Positions 1 through 8,477 of a DNA stretch of 64,000 nt are shown here, piece after piece. The stretch's first letter is position 1; each line of letters opens with the position of its first letter. The stretch lies in NCBI GenBank assembly GCA_964533585.1, contig CAZHMM010000004.1, forward strand, positions 1 to 64,000. The letters run 5' to 3'. The stretch is from Elioraea sp964533585. GTDB lineage: Bacteria > Pseudomonadota > Alphaproteobacteria > Acetobacterales > Acetobacteraceae. The notes below the pieces were generated by a model. It ran no database searches. It was not told the DNA's origin and saw only the letters and a list, made by a program, of their open reading frames with translations. A program made the translations under genes and the position numbers.

Positions 1-1
1 C

Positions 2-634
2 GATGGCGGGCTCGCGGTGCTCTACGGCAACCTCGCCGAGGAGGGCTCGATCGTGAAGACCGCCGGCGTGGATGCGAGCATCCTGACCTTCGCCGGCCCG
101 GCGCGGGTGTTCGAGAGCCAGGAGGCGGCGGTCGAGGGCATCCTCGGCGGTCACGTCGTGCCGGGCGACGTGGTGGTGGTGCGCTACGAGGGACCGAAGG
201 GCGGGCCCGGGATGCAGGAGATGCTCTACCCGACCAGCTACTTGAAGTCGAAGGGACTGGGGAAGCTTTGCGCGCTGGTCACCGATGGACGGTTCTCGGG
301 CGGCAGTTCGGGATTGTCGATCGGGCATGTCTCGCCCGAGGCGGCGGAGGGCGGCACGATCGGGCTCGTCGAGGACGGCGATCGGATCGAGATCGACATC
401 CGGGCGCGCATGATCCGCCTCGCGGTGGACGATGCGGAACTCGCGCGCCGGCGCGCGGCGATGGAGGCGCGCGGCGAGGCGGCGTGGCAGCCGACGAGCC
501 GGGCGCGCACCGTTTCGGCGGCGTTGCAGGCCTACGCCGCGCTGACCACCAGTGCCGCGCGCGGCGCGGTGCGCGATGTCGGCCAGCTCCGCCGCGCGCG
601 GTCGGCACGCGCCGTGCCAGCGCCGGCCAAGTAG
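2..634 (+). CDS. ilvD: Dihydroxy-acid dehydratase, C-terminal part (5' end outside window)
   Basis: Converts dihydroxy acids to 2-keto acids in valine, isoleucine and leucine synthesis; a cytosolic Fe-S enzyme. Only the last 210 or so residues are present, entering the window in an open frame from base 2. The segment DGGLAVLYGNLAEEG, the KTAGV motif and the active-site region DGRFSGGSSGLSIGHVSPEA are diagnostic of the IlvD/Edd family. The tail after about residue 175 (rich in Ala and Arg) is longer than the conserved core and looks lineage-specific. The N-terminal Fe-S cysteines lie outside the window, so IlvD versus phosphogluconate dehydratase (Edd) rests on the C-terminal segment alone; IlvD is clearly the better fit. 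Confidence 0.9.
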   Translation, partial: DGGLAVLYGNLAEEGSIVKTAGVDASILTFAGPARVFESQEAAVEGILGGHVVPGDVVVVRYEGPKGGPGMQEMLYPTSYLKSKGLGKLCALVTDGRFSGGSSGLSIGHVSPEAAEGGTIGLVEDGDRIEIDIRARMIRLAVDDAELARRRAAMEARGEAAWQPTSRARTVSAALQAYAALTTSAARGAVRDVGQLRRARSARAVPAPAK

Positions 635-955
635 CGCAGAGCGCGGCCCGCCAGGGCCGACGCCGAGCAACGCCCGCAGCGGTGCGGCCTGACTGTTCCG
701 CACGGCTCCGTTCCTTGACCGGACCCGCGCGACCCGGTAGGGCCTAGGGTCAGGGTTGAGGCCAAGCTGCCGGTGCCATGGCGCGCCGATCGCGGTGGAA
801 CTGAGCCTCAGGCCGACCACGCCGTCGGGGGCGTCGGAGTGATCCCAATGCGTCGACCCCCGAGCCGCGGCCCGTTCCAATGTGTCCCGGCGGCGCCGTC
901 CGGGGGCGCCGGGACCGGCGCCAGCGCGTCCCGCCCCTGCTGGTGTTGCGCGCCG
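635..955. other. Intergenic region, 321 bp, no convincing gene
   Basis: Lies between the ilvD stop and the likely GTG start of the next amidohydrolase. The downstream frame stays open from 773 (GTG) and from 848 (ATG), but this stretch encodes a Pro/Arg/Cys-rich sequence unlike an exported-protein N-terminus, so I treat it as untranslated leader. I see no strong hairpin with a T tract after ilvD and no clear sigma-70 promoter. Confidence 0.4.
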
Positions 956-2351
956 GTGGTGCAGGCGATCCAGCGTCGGGTCGATCGCGACCTCTCGCGG
1001 CGGCTCTTCCTCGGCGGCGCGGCGGCGCTGCTCGCGCCCTTCCGTGACGCTGCGGGGCAAGCGCCAGTCCCCGGCCCGGCCGCATCCGCACCGCGGCCGA
1101 TCCTGCTCACCAACCTTCGGCTGTTCGACGGCACCAGCGCATCGATCCGGCAGAATGTGGCGATCCGGATCGAGGGCAATCTGATCGCTGCCCTGCCCGG
1201 CGCCGGCGAGGCTGCGGGTGAGGCGCAGGTGATCGACTGCGGCGGACGTCTCGCCATGCCAGGGCTGATCGCAGCGCACTGGCACACCACGCTCTGCGCC
1301 TTGCCGCAGAGTGTGGCGATGACGGCCGACGTGGCCTACCCTCCATCTCGCGGCGGCCGGCGAGGCGCAGCGCACGCTGATGCGCGGCTTCACCACCGTG
1401 CGCGATGCCGGAGGCCCCGCCTTCGCGCTGAAGCGTGCGATCGACGAGGGCGTCGTCGTCGGTCCGCGCATCTTTCCCTCGGGCGCGATGATCTCGCAGA
1501 CCTCCGGCCATGGCGATTTCCGCATGCGCCACGAGGTGCCGCGCGGCACGCCGACGCCGCTGAGCTACGCCGAGACCGCGGGCATCGCGATGATCGCCGA
1601 TGGCGAGGCCGAGGTGCTGCGCCGCGTGCGCGAGCAGCTCATGCTCGGCGCGTCGCAGATCAAGCTGATGGCGGGCGGCGGCGTCACCTCACCCTACGAC
1701 CCGCTCGACAGCATCCAGTTCACCGAGGCCGAGCTGCGCGCCGGCGTCGCCGCCGCGGCGGACTGGGGCACCTACGTCATGACCCATGTCTACACCCCGG
1801 CGGGCATCCGGCGCGCGATCCGCGCCGGGGCGAAGTCGATCGAGCATGGCCAACTCGCCGACGAGGAGGCGGTCCGCATGATGGCCGGCGAGGGCGTCTG
1901 GTGGAGCCTGCAGCCATTCCTCGCCGACGCGGATGCCAACCCGATGCTCGACCCCGCGAGCCGCGCCAAGCAGGACGATGTGGCGCGGGGGACCGAGCGG
2001 GCCTACGAGCTTGCGCAACGCTTCGGCGTCCAGACCGCGTGGGGCACCGACATCCTGTTCTCGCCGGCCAACCTGGCCAACCACGCCCGGCACCTGGCGA
2101 AGCTGACGCGGTTCTACGATCCACTCGCGCTGCTGCGGACCGCGACCGGGAGTTCCGGCGCGCTGCTGAGGCTCTCCGGCCCGCGCAATCCCTATCCGCA
2201 CGACCTGGGCGTGATTGCGCCCGGTGCCTATGCCGACATCCTGATCGCCGAGGGCGATCCGACGCAGAACCTCGACTTCCTGACCGATCCCGACGCAAAC
2301 CTTACGCTGATCATGAAGGACGGCCGCATCCACAAGAATGCGCTGCCTTGA
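956..2351 (+). pseudogene. Exported metal-dependent amidohydrolase (imidazolonepropionase/prolidase-like), frameshifted
   Basis: Related to the imidazolonepropionase-like amidohydrolases that hydrolyse cyclic amides or Xaa-Pro-type peptides. A twin-arginine-like signal (SRRLFLGGAAALLAPF) follows the GTG start. Metal ligands appear in order: AHWHTT for the HxH pair, IKLMAGGGVTSPYDP for the lysine region, THVY and SIEHG for the histidines, and AWGTDIL for the aspartate, ending with the usual IMKDGRIHKN strand. The N-terminal part is in one frame to about 1340 and the rest in another. Removing one C from the CCC at 1339-1341 joins them as AYLHLAAAGEAQRTLMRGF. This is either a genuine pseudogene or a one-base sequencing error. 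The start (956, 959 or farther upstream) is uncertain. Confidence 0.75.
1339..1341 (+). other. Frameshift site: one extra C in a C run
   Basis: Reading through the CCC with two Cs restores a single frame across the amidohydrolase. Downstream of this site the in-frame continuation is conserved metal-site sequence; in the original frame it is Arg/His-rich nonsense. Confidence 0.75.
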
Positions 2352-2416
2352 CGCGACCGCGCGCATGACCTGCGGTCAGGCTGAATACACACGCGTGGAT
2401 TGCGAAACGATCGGCG

Positions 2417-2432
2417 TTAACCCATTATTAAC
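2417..2432 (+). promoter_or_regulatory. Putative CtrA box (TTAA-N7-TTAAC)
   Basis: The sequence TTAA, seven bases (CCCATTA), then TTAAC is an exact match to the bipartite recognition element of the alphaproteobacterial cell-cycle regulator CtrA. It stands out in a window of roughly 70 percent GC and ends four bases before an ATG (2436) that opens a small secreted-protein gene. Match to the motif is seen; binding by CtrA is inferred. Confidence 0.5.
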
Positions 2433-2435
2433 CGC

Positions 2436-2669
2436 ATGCGTGTCAGAACCTTGCGCATGGTCTCGCTCTCCTCCCTCGCGGCGTTCTCGCAGTCGGCCTC
2501 GGCCGCGCTGCAGGTGCGTGACAGCCGCGCAGCGGGCGGCAGCCAGGTGTTCGGCGGCGTCAACCGCAACATCATGGCTGCGCCGCCCAAGCCCGCGCAG
2601 CCGATCCTGCCGGCCGAGCCGCCGGCCGGCCCGTTGCCGCGCGGCTCGCTGCTGAACCTCACCATCTGA
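2436..2669 (+). CDS. Small secreted protein of unknown function, 77 aa
   Basis: I do not recognise a family. Residues 1-23 look like a signal peptide (two arginines, a hydrophobic stretch, AFSQSASA before ALQVRDS); the mature part is a short Pro/Ala-rich segment (PPKPAQPILPAEPPAGPLP). There is no Shine-Dalgarno before ATG 2436 because a CtrA-like box sits there. If that box drives transcription, the message could begin near the second in-frame ATG at 2457, which still gives a signal peptide (MVSLSSLAAFSQSASA). Standing alone between an amidohydrolase and a Nudix gene, it gives no functional clue from context. Confidence 0.5.
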   Translation: MRVRTLRMVSLSSLAAFSQSASAALQVRDSRAAGGSQVFGGVNRNIMAAPPKPAQPILPAEPPAGPLPRGSLLNLTI

Positions 2670-2766
2670 TCCGGCCGCACTGACGGCCTGCCCGCTCGCG
2701 CGGGTCTGATCGGCTGCCGGTCCGGCTGCCGCTGGCGCGCCGCAATTGCGCGCGAGATGCTGGGTC

Positions 2767-3297
2767 GTGACCAACCCCGCCCTCACCGGCCCGCGCATCC
2801 GCGCCGTTCCCCACGGCGATACACGCGCGCGCCTGACATGCCCCGAGTGCGGCTTCGTCGCCTACGAGAACCCCAAGGTGGTGGTCGGTTCGGTCGCCAG
2901 CCATGCCGGCCGCGTGCTGCTCTGCCGCCGCGCGATCGATCCGCGCGCCGGGTTCTGGACCCTGCCGGCCGGCTTCCTCGAACTGGGCGAAACGGCCGAG
3001 CAAGGGGCCGTGCGCGAGGCGATGGAGGAGGCGCGCGCGACCCTCGCGCTCGAGGGCATCCTCGGCGTCTACTCGATCGCGCGGATCGGCCAGATCCAGG
3101 TGATCTTCCGCGCCCGTCTGCTCGACCCGGCGGCGATCGGCCCGACCGACGAGTCGAGCGAGGTCGGCCTGTTCGCCTGGGACGAGATCCCGTGGGATGC
3201 GATCGCCTTCCCCTCGGTGCACTGGGCGCTCAACCACTGGCGCGACAGCCTAGCCGCGGCCTGCTGGCCGGCGCGCGGCAACCCGACGCCGGCATGA
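2767..3297 (+). CDS. Nudix hydrolase with zinc-ribbon-like N-terminus
   Basis: A Nudix pyrophosphohydrolase acting on a nucleoside diphosphate linked to another moiety; cytosolic. The Nudix box starts near residue 69 (GFLELGETAEQGAVREAMEE) with the expected REAMEE core. Before it, TCPECGFVAYENPKVVVGSV is typical of the NUDIX_4/zinc-ribbon branch, though only one CxxC pair is visible where many relatives have two. The GTG at 2767 is preferred over 2746 since family members start close to the ribbon. Its stop overlaps the ATG of the next gene, implying translational coupling. The substrate cannot be predicted. Confidence 0.82.
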   Translation: MTNPALTGPRIRAVPHGDTRARLTCPECGFVAYENPKVVVGSVASHAGRVLLCRRAIDPRAGFWTLPAGFLELGETAEQGAVREAMEEARATLALEGILGVYSIARIGQIQVIFRARLLDPAAIGPTDESSEVGLFAWDEIPWDAIAFPSVHWALNHWRDSLAAACWPARGNPTPA

Positions 3298-3647
3298 CCC
3301 GGGTGGGCCTGCTGGCCGTCGCGCTCGCCGCTCTGGCTGCGGCCCCGGCGCTCGGCCAGGTCGCGCCCGCGCTCGCGCAGGGCATTCTGATCGACGAGTT
3401 GCCCTTCGCGGCCCGCCCTGACCCGCCCCCGGCGCCCCGCGCAGCCCCGCCAGCCGCCGGCGTCGCGCCCGCTGCGGGCCCGCCGCCAGCGGTCGAGGTG
3501 GCGCCAGGAACGACGCTGACGCCCGGCTTCCTTGGCTCCCGGTCAGCGGATGCGCCACTCGACAGGCCCGCGGGCGGGCCGCGCCGGGGGCTCGGCGAAC
3601 GGCTGCTCGATTCCGGCCCTGGCGTGGTGCTGCAACGGAAGTTCTGA
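3294..3647 (+). CDS. Small exported Pro/Ala-rich protein, 117 aa, coupled to the Nudix gene
   Basis: The ATG overlaps the Nudix stop (ATGA). Residues 1-21 form a signal peptide (MTRVGLLAVALAALAAAPAL then GQ), followed by a low-complexity Pro/Ala segment (about residues 45-75) and a short tail containing TPGFLGSRS and ERLLDSGPGVVLQRKF. I recognise no domain; it may be a periplasmic or envelope protein. The exact overlap with the upstream gene and a start that falls on a good signal sequence support it being real, but function is unknown. Confidence 0.55.
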   Translation: MTRVGLLAVALAALAAAPALGQVAPALAQGILIDELPFAARPDPPPAPRAAPPAAGVAPAAGPPPAVEVAPGTTLTPGFLGSRSADAPLDRPAGGPRRGLGERLLDSGPGVVLQRKF

Positions 3648-3653
3648 GCCCGC

Positions 3654-4484
3654 TCAGCCGGGCGGGCTGAAGGGCCTGCCGGCGCGCCAGACCGGGTCGG
3701 GCACGGACCAGAGCGCCGGATTGGCCATCGCCGCGGCGAGGTTCGCCGCCGCGGTCTGGAGCAGCGCCTCGCCCTTCTCGGGCGTCGCGGCGCGCGGATC
3801 TCCGCGCACCCCCGTGCCTGGGGCACGCTCCGCGAAGCTGCGGAAGCGCTGGATGCCCACACCGTCGCTCGACGAGATCCCGGCGATTTCGCCCGGCGCC
3901 ATCGCCCCCGCCGCAGCCGCCTCGATGTGCTCGCCCCGCACCAGATCGGGGGCGAGCGCCATCATCATCGCCGTCTCGCCCTCGCAGGCGTGCTGGATGT
4001 TCTTCTGCCGCTCCAGGATCGCGCCCACCGCCTCGGCGGCCATGATCCAGTAGGTCGCGCCGGCGATCGGCATCTCCAGTTCCGTCGCGAGCTCACGCAC
4101 CGAGACCGCGAGCGGCTCGGTGTTGCCGCCATGGCCGTTCACCACGAACAGGCGTCGGAAGCCGCAGACCTTCAGGCTGCGCGCGATGCCGCGCAGGACC
4201 GCATGGAAGGTCGCGTAGTCGAGGCTGATCGTGCCGCCGAACGGGAAGTGGTGTTCGCTCATGCCAAGCCACTGGCAGGGCAGCACGACCACCGGTTCGC
4301 CGCGCGCGCCGAGCAGGCGGGCCGCGCGCAGGCTGACCTCGGTGGCGAGCGCGCTGTCGACGGAGGTCGGCAGATGCGGACCGTGCTGCTCGAGACTCGC
4401 CACCGGCAGGATCACCAATGCGTCGCGGGCGGCGAGATCCTTCAGCTCCGGCGCGGTCAGGCGCGCCCACTCGACGGTAGCCAT
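3654..4484 (-). CDS. Creatininase family amidohydrolase
   Basis: Belongs to the creatininase family of metal-dependent hydrolases that open cyclic or linear amide bonds (creatinine, formamides). The metal and substrate residues are visible: SLEQHGPHLPTSVDSALA near the N-terminus, SEHHFPFGGTISL, NGHGGNTEPL in the middle and HACEGETAMMMALAP toward the end. The ATG at 4484 has a GGAGGA Shine-Dalgarno in the preceding 15 bases, so I prefer it to the longer frame from 4550; this gives 276 residues, close to the usual 240-270. It converges on the Nudix-linked gene with a 6-bp gap and diverges from the oxidase operon. Creatinine itself need not be the substrate. Confidence 0.85.
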   Translation of the reverse strand: MATVEWARLTAPELKDLAARDALVILPVASLEQHGPHLPTSVDSALATEVSLRAARLLGARGEPVVVLPCQWLGMSEHHFPFGGTISLDYATFHAVLRGIARSLKVCGFRRLFVVNGHGGNTEPLAVSVRELATELEMPIAGATYWIMAAEAVGAILERQKNIQHACEGETAMMMALAPDLVRGEHIEAAAAGAMAPGEIAGISSSDGVGIQRFRSFAERAPGTGVRGDPRAATPEKGEALLQTAAANLAAAMANPALWSVPDPVWRAGRPFSPPG

Positions 4485-4761
4485 GGCGGTGAGTCCTCCG
4501 GTTGCCGGGAGCCGCATTGGACGGGCGGAAGCCCGGCGCGTCCAGCCCACGGCGCGATTGACAGCCGCGGATGCGCCCCCATCGTCAAGGCGTTCGTTGA
4601 GTACAGGTCAGCACGCCGCCATGGACGCAACCTGCGCGCCGCCGAATGCTTGACCGGGCGCGCTGGACGCGCGAGAGATGCGGCGCCGCAAAATGGATCG
4701 GCCATGGGGCCGAGGCCGGCTTGGGCAGACTTGCCGTGGTGACGGGAACAGGGTGGACAGT
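4485..4761. promoter_or_regulatory. Divergent intergenic region upstream of the cytochrome oxidase operon
   Basis: 277 bp separate the creatininase and ctaC starts and must hold both promoters. A TTGACA hexamer sits at 4558-4563 on the plus strand, but the sequence 17 bp downstream (ATCGTC) is a poor -10, so the promoter call is weak. No gene is supported here. Confidence 0.3.
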
Positions 4762-5616
4762 ATGCGCGTGTCCGGTCGGGTTGTCGGCTTGGGTCTGGCG
4801 GGGGTCGCTGCACTCGCCGTCGCGAGCGGCGCCTATGCTGCCTCGACCGATCTCGGTGTGCCGGTGCCGTGGGGAATGGGACTCCAGGACTCGGCGAGCC
4901 CTGTGAAGGAACGCGTCTCGTCCCTGCACGACCTCATCCTGGTGATCATCACCCTGATCACGCTGTTCGTGCTCGGCCTGCTCGCCTATGTCTGCTGGCG
5001 CTTCAAGGCCGACCGCAACCCGAACCCGTCGCGCACCAGCCACAACACGGCGCTCGAGGTCGCCTGGACGGTGATCCCGGTGCTGATCCTGGTGGTGATC
5101 GCGGTGCCCTCGTTCCGGCTGCTCTACTTCATGGACCGTACCGAGGAGCCTGACCTCACGGTGAAGGTCACCGCGTTCCAGTGGGCCTGGGAGTACGAGT
5201 ATCTCGACGCGGATGGCCTCAAGTTCGAGAGCTACATGATCCCCGAGGACGAGGCCGTGGCGCAGGGCAAGCGCCGGCTGCTCGACGTCGACAACGAGAT
5301 GGTCGTGCCGGCGGGCAAGAACGTGCGCGTGCTGGTGACCAGCCGCGACGTGATCCACAGCTTCTTCGTCCCCGCGCTGGGCATCCAGAAGTACAACATC
5401 CCCGGGCGGACGATGGAGACCTGGTTCCGCGCCGACCGGCCGGGCGTGTATTACGGGCAGTGCAACCAGATCTGCGGCGTCAACCACGCCTACATGCCGA
5501 TCGTGGTGCGCGCGCTGCCCGAGGCGGAGTTCACCACGTGGCTCGAGCAGGCGAAGCAGCGCTTCGCCGTTGCCCCGGCCGGCGAGACGATGCGGGTCGC
5601 CGAGGCCCGGCAGTGA
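4762..5616 (+). CDS. ctaC: Cytochrome c oxidase subunit II
   Basis: Subunit II of an aa3-type oxidase; it accepts electrons from cytochrome c at a periplasmic CuA centre. A signal peptide (ending GAYAAS) is followed by two membrane helices (roughly residues 50-75 and 95-115). The CuA ligands are present: SFFVPALGIQKY supplies a histidine upstream, and CNQICGVNHAYM contains both cysteines, the histidine and the methionine. The QWAWEYEY segment is the conserved aromatic electron-entry region. ATG 4762 gives a proper signal peptide; GTG 4753 is also possible. It leads the oxidase operon, 47 bp ahead of ctaD. Confidence 0.95.
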   Translation: MRVSGRVVGLGLAGVAALAVASGAYAASTDLGVPVPWGMGLQDSASPVKERVSSLHDLILVIITLITLFVLGLLAYVCWRFKADRNPNPSRTSHNTALEVAWTVIPVLILVVIAVPSFRLLYFMDRTEEPDLTVKVTAFQWAWEYEYLDADGLKFESYMIPEDEAVAQGKRRLLDVDNEMVVPAGKNVRVLVTSRDVIHSFFVPALGIQKYNIPGRTMETWFRADRPGVYYGQCNQICGVNHAYMPIVVRALPEAEFTTWLEQAKQRFAVAPAGETMRVAEARQ

Positions 5617-5663
5617 CGATGGGAGAGCGGGCCCGCGGGCCCGGGTTCTGAGGACGGATCGAG

Positions 5664-7256
5664 ATGGCAACGGCCGACGCGCACGCCCACGACCACCACG
5701 ACCACAAGCCCGGCTTCGCGGCGCGGTGGCTGTTCAGCACCAATCACAAGGATATCGGGACGCTCTACCTGATCTTCTCGGTGATCGCCGCCTTCATCGG
5801 CGGCTTCATGTCGGTGCTGATGCGGCTCGAGCTGCAGAACCCCGGCATGCAGTACTTCGCCGACGGGCAGAGCTGGAACGTCATCGTCACGGCGCATGGC
5901 CTGATCATGGTGTTCTTCGTGGTCATGCCGGCGATGATCGGCGGGTTCGGCAACTGGTTCGTGCCGCTGATGATCGGCGCGCCGGACATGGCGTTCCCCC
6001 GCCTGAACAACATCAGCTTCTGGCTGCTCGTGCCCTCGTTCCTGCTGCTGCTCGGCTCGGCCTTCGTCGGCCAGGGCGCGGGCGTGGGCTGGACGGTCTA
6101 TACGCCGCTCGCGCACTCGACCTTCCAGTCCGGCCCGTCGGTCGACATGGCGATCTTCTCGCTCCATCTCGCCGGCGCCTCGTCGATCCTGGGCGCGATC
6201 AATTTCATCACGACGATCCTGAACATGCGCGCGCCGGGCATGACGCTGCACCGGATGCCGCTGTTCGTCTGGTCGGTGCTGGTGACGGCGTTCCTGCTGC
6301 TGCTCGCCCTGCCGGTGCTGGGCGGCGCGATCACCATGCTGCTGACCGACCGCAACTTCGGCACGGCGTTCTTCGATCCGGCCGGTGGTGGTGATCCGGT
6401 GCTCTATCAGCACCTGTTCTGGTTCTTCGGCCACCCCGAGGTCTACATCATGATCCTGCCGGGGTTCGGCATTATCAGCCACATCGTCGCGACCTTCAGC
6501 CGCAAGCCGGTGTTCGGCTATCTCGGCATGGCCTACGCGATGGTGGCGATCGGCGTGGTCGGCTTCGTCGTCTGGGCGCACCACATGTTCACCTCGGGCA
6601 TCGGTGTCGACACCCGCGCCTACTTCATGGCCGCGACGATGGTGATCGCCGTGCCGACGGGCATCAAGATCTTCTCCTGGATCGCGACCATGTGGGGCGG
6701 GTCGATCCGCATGGAAGTGCCGATGATGTGGGCCGTCGGCTTCATCTTCCTGTTCACGGTCGGCGGCGTGACCGGCGTGGTGCTGGCGAATGCCGGCGTG
6801 GATACGGTGCTGCACAACACCTACTACGTGGTGGCGCATTTCCACTACGTGCTGAGCCTCGGCGCCGTGTTCACCATGTTCGCCGGGTTCTACTACTGGA
6901 TCGGCAAGATGTCGGGCCGCCAGTACGACGACTTCCTCGCCCGCATCCATTTCTGGACAACCTTCATCGGCGTGAACCTGACCTTCTTCCCGATGCACTT
7001 CCTCGGGCTGCAGGGCATGCCGCGGCGCTATCCGGACTACCCGGATGCGTTCTGGGGCTGGAACATGGTCGCCTCGATCGGCAGCTATATCAGCTTCGCC
7101 TCGGCCATCCTGTTCCTCTACATCGTCTACAAGATCTTCGCCTCGAAGGAGAAACTGGCGGACAACTACTGGGGCGAGGGCGCGACCACGCTGGAGTGGA
7201 CGCTGTCGTCGCCGCCGCCGTTCCACCAGTTCGAGGAACTGCCGCGCATCCGCTGA
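5664..7256 (+). CDS. ctaD: Cytochrome c oxidase subunit I
   Basis: Catalytic subunit of the aa3 oxidase carrying haem a, haem a3 and CuB; reduces O2 and pumps protons across the inner membrane. 530 residues with twelve predicted helices, the normal length. Seen directly: HGLIMVFFVVMPAMIGGFGN (low-spin haem ligand region), FFGHPEVYIMILPGFG (CuB ligand with the cross-linked Tyr region), WAHHMFTSG (CuB histidines) and HFHYVLS (haem a3 and a ligands). The start ATG at 5664 opens a His/Asp-rich cytoplasmic N-terminus before FSTNHKDIGTLY. Operon position between ctaC and ctaB is the usual one. Confidence 0.97.
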   Translation: MATADAHAHDHHDHKPGFAARWLFSTNHKDIGTLYLIFSVIAAFIGGFMSVLMRLELQNPGMQYFADGQSWNVIVTAHGLIMVFFVVMPAMIGGFGNWFVPLMIGAPDMAFPRLNNISFWLLVPSFLLLLGSAFVGQGAGVGWTVYTPLAHSTFQSGPSVDMAIFSLHLAGASSILGAINFITTILNMRAPGMTLHRMPLFVWSVLVTAFLLLLALPVLGGAITMLLTDRNFGTAFFDPAGGGDPVLYQHLFWFFGHPEVYIMILPGFGIISHIVATFSRKPVFGYLGMAYAMVAIGVVGFVVWAHHMFTSGIGVDTRAYFMAATMVIAVPTGIKIFSWIATMWGGSIRMEVPMMWAVGFIFLFTVGGVTGVVLANAGVDTVLHNTYYVVAHFHYVLSLGAVFTMFAGFYYWIGKMSGRQYDDFLARIHFWTTFIGVNLTFFPMHFLGLQGMPRRYPDYPDAFWGWNMVASIGSYISFASAILFLYIVYKIFASKEKLADNYWGEGATTLEWTLSSPPPFHQFEELPRIR

Positions 7257-7266
7257 GTTCGGTTGA

Positions 7267-8253
7267 ATGAACGAACATGTCCTAGGTCAAGCGGGTGGCA
7301 TCAGGGGGGCCGGCGAGGCCCCCCTCGATCCTGCGCTCGAGTATGCCGGCAGTGAGCCGCGCGACTGGCTGCTGCTGCTGAAGCCGCGCGTGATGTCGCT
7401 GGTGGTCTATACCGGTCTGATCGGCCTGCTGGTGGCACCGCAGCCGATGCACCCGGTGCTTGCGGCGATCGCGGTGCTCTGCATTGCGCTGGCGGCCGGT
7501 GCCTCGGGCGCGATCAACATGTGGTACGACCGTGACATCGACGCGGTGATGCGCCGCACCGCGCAGCGCCCCATTCCGGCCGGCCGCATCAGCGCCGACG
7601 CCGCGCTCGGCTTCGGGGTCGCGCTCGCGGTGTTCTCCGTGCTGCTGATGGGTCTTGCGGCGAACTGGGTGGCCGCCCTCATGCTCGCCGTATCGATCGC
7701 GTTCTACGTGTTCATCTACACGCTCTGGCTGAAGCGGCGCACACCGCAGAACATCGTCATCGGGGGGGCGGCCGGCGCGTTCCCGCCGGTGATCGGCTGG
7801 GCGGCCGCGACCGGCTCGATCGAGCTCGCTCCCGTGGTGCTGTTCGCGATCATCTTCTTCTGGACGCCGCCGCATTTCTGGGCGCTCAGCCTGTTCGCGC
7901 ATGCCGACTACGCGCGCGCCGGTGTGCCGATGCTGCCGGTGGTGGCCGGCGCGCGCGAGACGCGCCGGCAGATCCTGATCTACACGGTGGTGCTCGTCGC
8001 GGTGTCGCTCGCCCCGGTGGGGCTCGGCTTCGCCGGTGCCCTCTACGCCGCCGCGGCCGTGCTGCTCGGGGCCGGCTTCCTCCGTCACGCGCTCGCCGTG
8101 TTGCGCGACCGCCAGGACGGCGCCGGCGTCAGCCTGTCGGGTGACCGGCCAGCCAAGGCGGCGTTCCGGTTCTCGATCACCTATCTGTTCGCGCTGTTCG
8201 GCGCGCTCGCGGTCGACCGGCTGGTGACGGGGGCGGGATGGCTTCCCATCTAG
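7267..8253 (+). CDS. ctaB: Protohaem IX farnesyltransferase (haem O synthase)
   Basis: Attaches the farnesyl tail to haem b, giving haem O, the precursor of the haem A used by CtaD. A UbiA-family integral membrane prenyltransferase of 328 residues. The allylic-diphosphate site is visible as NMWYDRDIDAVMRRTAQRP, followed by the second conserved loop around FWTPPHFWALSL. It starts 10 bp after ctaD and its last 16 bases overlap the longer possible reading of the next small gene, consistent with one transcript. Confidence 0.95.
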   Translation: MNEHVLGQAGGIRGAGEAPLDPALEYAGSEPRDWLLLLKPRVMSLVVYTGLIGLLVAPQPMHPVLAAIAVLCIALAAGASGAINMWYDRDIDAVMRRTAQRPIPAGRISADAALGFGVALAVFSVLLMGLAANWVAALMLAVSIAFYVFIYTLWLKRRTPQNIVIGGAAGAFPPVIGWAAATGSIELAPVVLFAIIFFWTPPHFWALSLFAHADYARAGVPMLPVVAGARETRRQILIYTVVLVAVSLAPVGLGFAGALYAAAAVLLGAGFLRHALAVLRDRQDGAGVSLSGDRPAKAAFRFSITYLFALFGALAVDRLVTGAGWLPI

Positions 8254-8258
8254 GCGTC

Positions 8259-8477
8259 ATGGCGGAGCGCGACCCGCAGGCCGTCGGCCATCCCGAGCAT
8301 CTGACGCGCGAGCAGTCGGACGCGCTGGCGCGGCGGCGGCGCGCGCGCAACCGGGCGATGTTCCTGGTCCTGCTCGGCCTGGTCGGCCTGTTCTACCTCC
8401 TCACCATGAGCCGGCTCTCCGAAGTCGGCGATCCGCAGCAATGGTCCCGTCCCGGCGCAATCGCACCGTCGCGCTGA
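8259..8477 (+). CDS. CoxF-like small membrane protein
   Basis: A 72-residue protein with a charged N-terminal half (LTREQSDALARRRRARNRA) and one membrane helix (MFLVLLGLVGLFYLLTM). Small single-helix proteins of this kind sit between ctaB and ctaG in many alphaproteobacterial oxidase operons and are called CoxF; their role is not well established. The ATG at 8259 lies just past the ctaB stop; an in-frame ATG at 8238 inside ctaB would add seven residues. Its 3' end overlaps ctaG by 37 bp. The call rests on position and topology. Confidence 0.75.
   Translation: MAERDPQAVGHPEHLTREQSDALARRRRARNRAMFLVLLGLVGLFYLLTMSRLSEVGDPQQWSRPGAIAPSR

Noticed and set aside
4558..4586. TTGACA followed 17 bp later by ATCGTC as a sigma-70 promoter for ctaC
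   Set aside because: The -10 element is poor, so I list only the intergenic region, not a promoter.
5490..7226. A 578-codon open frame antisense to ctaD
   Set aside because: It is an open shadow caused by high GC; its product is rich in Arg, His, Glu and Asp without domains, while ctaD on the other strand is unmistakable.
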